The position numbers and the translations under genes are program-made. Of a stretch of DNA of 8,910 bases, positions 5,973 through 8,910 are shown one piece after another. Each line of letters starts with the position of its first letter. The stretch's first letter is position 1. Origin of the DNA: Lamprocystis purpurea (GTDB lineage Bacteria > Pseudomonadota > Gammaproteobacteria > Chromatiales > Chromatiaceae); NCBI GenBank assembly GCA_020718945.1, contig DYRB01000098.1, forward strand, positions 1 through 8,910, read 5' to 3'. The notes beneath the pieces were generated by a model. The model was not told the DNA's origin. It made no database searches and saw nothing but the letters and a program-made list of their open reading frames with translations.

Positions 5973-8366
5973 TCACAGGTCGTCGAGGAAGGGATTGGAT
6001 GCCCGCTTGGTGGGCCTGACCGGCGGGCCCTTGGGCTCGGCCTTATCCGGGGCCGGGGGGCCGTCCACCGCTGGGCCGTCTGCATCGCCGTCGGTCGTGC
6101 CCTTGCCGCCCTGGCCACCACCGCCAGCCCCACCGCCAGCCCCACCGCCGCCGCAGCGCACACCGCCGGACCGGATATAGGGCACCTGGCCGCCGCCGCA
6201 GGCGCCCAGGGTGACCCCCTCCGGCGGGACATCGGACAGGGGCTGGTTGTCCAGGGCGGCCATGATATCACCCCACACCGGCAGGGCCCCGGCGGCCCCG
6301 GAGAAGGTCGTCGGCTTGTTGTCGTCGCGCCCCACCCAGACCACCGCCACCTTGTCCCCGGAGAACCCGGCAAACCAACTGTCGCGCAATTCGTCCGTGG
6401 TCCCGGTCTTGCCGGCCACGGTCAGACCCTCGGGCAGCACCTTCTTCAGGGCCGTGGCGGTGCCCTGGTTGATCACCTGCTGCATGGCCCAGGTGGTGAG
6501 GAAGACCGCGTCGCTGCGGGCCACCTGCTCCACCGCCAGGGGGTAGCGGTTCAGCGGGCGGCCCTGGGCGTCGGTCACCTCGCGGATGGCCCGCAAGGGG
6601 GCGCGGAAGCCCCCGGCGGCCAGGGTCTGATAGACCTGGGCGACCTCCAGGGGCGACAGCGCCGTCACCCCCAGCAGTATGGCCGGCACCACCTGGACCT
6701 TGTGGGACACCCCCAGATCGGTGAGCAGCCCGGCAATCCGCTTGACCCCCAGGGACAGCCCCAGGCTCACCGTCGCCTGGTTGTAGGAACGGGCCAGGGC
6801 CTTGTAGAGGGGGACGCTGCCATGGGACCTGTGATCGTAGTTCCGGGGCGACCAGATCGAATCGCCCACCCTGAGGCTGACGGGGCCGTCGGACAGGGAC
6901 GAGGTCAGGCTGTAGCGCTCGGGCTCGGACAGGGCCGCCAGAAAGACCACCGGCTTGATCAGGGAGCCGATGGAGCGCTCCGCATCCAGGGCGCGGTTGA
7001 AACCGGCGAAGTCCGCATCGCGTCCCCCCACCACCGCCAGCACCTCGCCCCCGGCCACGGAGGTGATCACCGCGGCGGACTCCAGGGTCCCGGGCTTCAT
7101 GCCCTTGGACTTCTCGAGCTTCGGCAGGCGCTCGCGGATGCCGCGCTCGGCCTGGGCCTGGACCGCCGGGTCCAGGGTCGAGAATATCCCCAGGCCCTCG
7201 GTGCTCAGGTCCTCCTCTGTGTAGTCGCGCTGCAACTGGCGGCGCACCAGTTGCAGGAAGGCCGGGTACTCGCCGATGGGCCGCCCGCCCCCGTCGCGCA
7301 GCCCCAGGGGGGCCGCCTTGGCGGTGTTGGCCTGGTCCTCGGTGATGACCTGGCCCTCCAGCATCAGGTCCAGCACCAGGTTGCGCCGCTCCAGGGACCG
7401 CTCAGGGTGGCGCCTGGGGTCGTAGTAGGAGGGGCCTTTGATCAGGGCCACCAGCAGGGCCGTCTGGGGTATGCCGATGTCGCCCAGGGACCGGTCGAAA
7501 TAGAACTGGCTCGCCAGCCCGAAGCCGTGGATGGCCCGGCTGCCATCCTGGCCCAGGTAGATCTCGTTGGCATAGGCCTCGAGGATGTCGTCCTTCGGGT
7601 AGCGCATGTCCAGGAGCACGGCCATGTAGGCCTCCGTGGCCTTGCGCACCAGGGTCCGCTCCTGGCTGAGGTAGAAGTTCTTCACCAACTGCTGGGTCAG
7701 GGTACTGCCGCCCTGCACCATGCCACCGGCGCGCAGGTTCTCAAACAGCGCCCGACCGATGGCCTTGGGGTCCACGCCGCCGTGCTCAAAGAAATTGCGG
7801 TCCTCCACCGCCACCAGGGACTTGACCAGCAGGTCCGGCAGGTCCTGGCGCCGCAACAGGACCCGGTCCTCGGCCTGGGTGGGGTAGATGCTGGCGATCA
7901 GGGGCGGCTCCAGGCGCACCAGGACCGGGGCCGGCCCGCCGGCGGCGTCGGCCAGCCCGGCGACCTTGCCGTCGGCCAGGGTCAGATCCAGGGTGCGCTC
8001 CGGTTCCTCCCCGTCCCAGAAGCGGAAGGGGCGGGTGTGGATGCGCCAGCCATCCTTGTCAGCGGCGAAGGTACCGGGCTTGGCAGGGGGCGAGACCGGG
8101 CGGTAGTCCAGGCGGCCCAGCTCCGCCTTCAGTGCCTCCTCGGTCAGGCCGCGGCCCGCATAGAGTTCCAGGGGCCTGGCATAGACCCGGGCCGGCAGGG
8201 ACCAGCGCTTGCCCTCGAACTTGACCCGTACCACCCGGTCCAGGTGGACCCCGTACAGAACCCCGCCAAGACCCACCGTCACGCCGAGCAGCAGACCCCA
8301 GCGGATCAGCCACCAGAATATGCCGCCACCCTGGCGCCCCGGCCTGTGGCCGTCGCGACGGCGCAT
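5973..8366 (-). CDS. mrcB: Penicillin-binding protein 1b, bifunctional glycosyltransferase/transpeptidase
   Basis: The product is 797 residues, a class A PBP that polymerises lipid II and cross-links peptidoglycan. It has a short basic cytoplasmic end (MRRRDGHRPGRQ) and one membrane anchor at about 14-40. A UB2H-like region (about 55-160), where activators dock in PBP1b, follows. The glycosyltransferase family 51 domain carries AVEDRNFFEHGG (186-197, catalytic Glu188), GGSTLTQQLVKN (219-230) and EAYANEIYLGQ (263-273). The transpeptidase domain has the SxxK motif SLIK (Ser468 nucleophile, Lys471), SYN (527-529) and KTGT (653-656). All active-site residues are intact. The tail after about 720 is unusual: two cysteines (723, 738), a run rich in glycine (738-753), then an acidic/proline end finishing NPFLDDL. 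The ATG at 8366 was chosen because GGGGTG stands six bases before it; an in-frame GTG at 8375 would add three residues. It heads the run with the LpoP-like lipoprotein and yoaA. Confidence 0.96.
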   Translation of the reverse strand: MRRRDGHRPGRQGGGIFWWLIRWGLLLGVTVGLGGVLYGVHLDRVVRVKFEGKRWSLPARVYARPLELYAGRGLTEEALKAELGRLDYRPVSPPAKPGTFAADKDGWRIHTRPFRFWDGEEPERTLDLTLADGKVAGLADAAGGPAPVLVRLEPPLIASIYPTQAEDRVLLRRQDLPDLLVKSLVAVEDRNFFEHGGVDPKAIGRALFENLRAGGMVQGGSTLTQQLVKNFYLSQERTLVRKATEAYMAVLLDMRYPKDDILEAYANEIYLGQDGSRAIHGFGLASQFYFDRSLGDIGIPQTALLVALIKGPSYYDPRRHPERSLERRNLVLDLMLEGQVITEDQANTAKAAPLGLRDGGGRPIGEYPAFLQLVRRQLQRDYTEEDLSTEGLGIFSTLDPAVQAQAERGIRERLPKLEKSKGMKPGTLESAAVITSVAGGEVLAVVGGRDADFAGFNRALDAERSIGSLIKPVVFLAALSEPERYSLTSSLSDGPVSLRVGDSIWSPRNYDHRSHGSVPLYKALARSYNQATVSLGLSLGVKRIAGLLTDLGVSHKVQVVPAILLGVTALSPLEVAQVYQTLAAGGFRAPLRAIREVTDAQGRPLNRYPLAVEQVARSDAVFLTTWAMQQVINQGTATALKKVLPEGLTVAGKTGTTDELRDSWFAGFSGDKVAVVWVGRDDNKPTTFSGAAGALPVWGDIMAALDNQPLSDVPPEGVTLGACGGGQVPYIRSGGVRCGGGGAGGGAGGGGQGGKGTTDGDADGPAVDGPPAPDKAEPKGPPVRPTKRASNPFLDDL

Positions 8367-8482
8367 GCTAAGCACCCCGGGCCAGGCCCGCGGCCGGCCC
8401 CTGTCTGGCTGTGGTATCGCCCGGTCGCATCATGACTGCCCGTTTGCGTGGATCGAGACCGGCCACCGCAGCGCGGTTTGGC

Positions 8483-8514
8483 CTAGGGTCATAAAACAAA
8501 CTAGGGTCCCATAA
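8483..8514. repeat. Direct repeat CTAGGGTC(CC)ATAA in the mrcB promoter patch
   Basis: CTAGGGTCATAA (8483-8494) recurs as CTAGGGTCCCATAA (8501-8514), differing only by an inserted CC, with AACAAA falling between. The two copies start 18 bases apart. They cover most of the proposed promoter: one copy overlaps the -10 element and the other just touches the -35 element. The patch is clearly richer in A/T than the surroundings. Confidence 0.7.
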
Positions 8515-8519
8515 GTCAG
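8491..8519 (-). promoter_or_regulatory. Candidate sigma-70 promoter for mrcB operon
   Basis: On the minus strand CTGACT (8519-8514; four of six matches to TTGACA) is followed after exactly 17 bases by TTTTAT (8496-8491; four of six matches to TATAAT). Transcription would start near 8484 and leave a leader of about 118 bases before mrcB. Local A/T richness and ideal spacing favour it, although each element has two mismatches. It would drive mrcB, the lipoprotein gene and yoaA together. Confidence 0.45.
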
Positions 8520-8549
8520 GCCCCGGGGCAACCTGGGATGGACGCGGAT

Positions 8550-8569
8550 CCAGGGCGAAGCTGCCCTGG
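8550..8569. repeat. Perfect 7-bp hairpin
   Basis: CCAGGGC (8550-8556) pairs with GCCCTGG (8563-8569) around the loop GAAGCT. No T-run follows on the minus strand. It is the second of two small hairpins downstream of the NosL-family gene. Confidence 0.55.
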
Positions 8570-8574
8570 CCAAG

Positions 8575-8591
8575 GGTCCGCTGCGCGGACC
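8575..8591. repeat. Perfect 7-bp hairpin with 3-base loop
   Basis: GGTCCGC (8575-8581) pairs with GCGGACC (8585-8591) around the loop TGC. It lies five bases from the neighbouring hairpin at 8550-8569. Its role is unknown. Confidence 0.55.
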
Positions 8592-8624
8592 GGATGCGGC
8601 GGGTAGCTGATGGCCTGGTGAACC

Positions 8625-8651
8625 CGGCGCCGTCCTCGCCGGACGGCGCCG
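8625..8651 (-). terminator. Strong hairpin after the NosL-family gene, probable terminator
   Basis: CGGCGCCGTCC (8625-8635) and GGACGGCGCCG (8641-8651) form a perfect 11-bp stem with a 5-base loop (TCGCC). The stem starts 13 bases after the NosL-family stop codon in the direction of transcription. There is no T-run after it, so it is not a textbook intrinsic terminator. In GC-rich genomes such bare hairpins often mark the 3' end of transcripts. Confidence 0.55.
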
Positions 8652-8664
8652 AACTGCGGACCCC

Positions 8665-8910
8665 TCAGGACGCCCCGGTCTGCTTGGCCTTGCGGCGCTC
8701 GTCGCGCTTCTTGCGGATCATGTTCACGTCCTCGGACATGTCCGTGTAGGCGGCGAGCAGGGCCTTGGAGAAGTCCGTGGTCTCCCCGCCGTGCTTGGCC
8801 TGGGCGGCGGCGGCCGCCTCCGGGGTGGCATAGGCGACCTTGCTGCGACGGGTCATGACGCCCTTGATGTCGCTGCCGACCAGGAAGGTCGCCTTCTCGG
8901 CGTCGGTGAG
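8665..8910 (-). CDS. NosL-family copper-binding protein, C-terminal part
   Basis: Only the last 81 codons are in the window; the frame is open to the right edge, and the gene begins beyond it. The visible part starts LTDAEKATFLVGSDIKGVM and continues with RSKVAYATPEAAAAAQAKHGGE. This matches my recollection of the C-terminal half of NosL, where AxxVVGSD..G.M is followed by a lysine-containing strand, a helix and a GG turn. NosL is an exported lipoprotein that binds Cu(I) and serves nitrous oxide reductase maturation, but the family also occurs outside nos clusters. No nos gene is visible here, so the role is open. The signal peptide and the metal-binding cysteine/methionine region lie outside the window. 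The end (MIRKKRDERRKAKQTGAS) is strongly basic. It is separated from mrcB by a hairpin and a 298-base gap, so it is probably a different transcription unit. Confidence 0.75.
   Translation of the reverse strand, partial: LTDAEKATFLVGSDIKGVMTRRSKVAYATPEAAAAAQAKHGGETTDFSKALLAAYTDMSEDVNMIRKKRDERRKAKQTGAS

Larger units (their letters stand above)
8367..8664. other. Intergenic region with hairpins and mrcB promoter patch
   Basis: This 298-base gap has no convincing gene on either strand. From the NosL side it holds an 11-bp hairpin (8625-8651), a 7-bp hairpin (8575-8591) and another 7-bp hairpin (8550-8569). It then holds a 10-base palindrome GCCCCGGGGC (8520-8529) and an A/T-richer patch (8483-8519) with a direct repeat and candidate promoter. 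The part nearest mrcB (8367-8480) would be a leader of about 118 bases in which I see no known riboswitch. Confidence 0.7.

Noticed and set aside
5907..8435. Very long open frame (842 codons) on the plus strand opposite mrcB
   Set aside because: It is exactly antisense to a gene with every PBP1b motif intact. Its translation is a Gly/Gln/His/Ala-rich string with no domain, as expected from strong third-position GC bias.

Overview
This is a GC-rich chromosomal window in which every gene I am sure of lies on the minus strand. It suggests a gammaproteobacterium. The evidence is a class A penicillin-binding protein with a PBP1b-type (UB2H-like) region, a YoaA-type helicase in the same neighbourhood as tsaB as in E. 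coli, and a NosL-family protein with a charged C-terminal tail of a type I associate with sulfur-oxidising and denitrifying proteobacteria. A purple sulfur bacterium (Chromatiaceae) or a relative fits, but the assignment is inferred from gene content and base composition only. I see no tRNA, rRNA, CRISPR array, insertion sequence or phage gene.

In transcription order (right to left): positions 8910-8665 hold the C-terminal end of a NosL-family copper-binding protein, followed by a strong 11-bp hairpin. The 298-base gap at 8664-8367 holds three perfect hairpins and, in an A/T-richer patch, a candidate promoter containing a 12/14-base direct repeat. Next comes a tight three-gene run: mrcB (PBP1b, 8366-5973), a TPR lipoprotein (5964-5206) and yoaA (5198-3150), with gaps of only 8 and 7 bases. 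The lipoprotein has the architecture and position expected of LpoP, the outer-membrane activator of PBP1b described in Pseudomonas aeruginosa. A peptidoglycan synthase and its probable activator would therefore be co-transcribed with a DNA-repair helicase.

The next region (2991-901) holds two genes for proteins of about 300 residues that I cannot name. They are divergent paralogues of each other, sharing a YKRLLLLG core and several other blocks along their whole length. They sit between yoaA and tsaB, which are neighbours in E. coli, so the pair looks inserted into an otherwise conserved neighbourhood. The 210-base gap between them carries a perfect CRP/Vfr-type palindrome (TGTGA-N6-TCACA) and, next to it, a second perfect inverted repeat.

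The last gene is tsaB (809-135), for the tRNA t6A modification factor. A 15-base tandem repeat fills part of the gap in front of it and ends exactly at the stop codon of the upstream gene. At the left edge, positions 2-40 of the plus strand could be the tail of a convergent gene, but this is weak.
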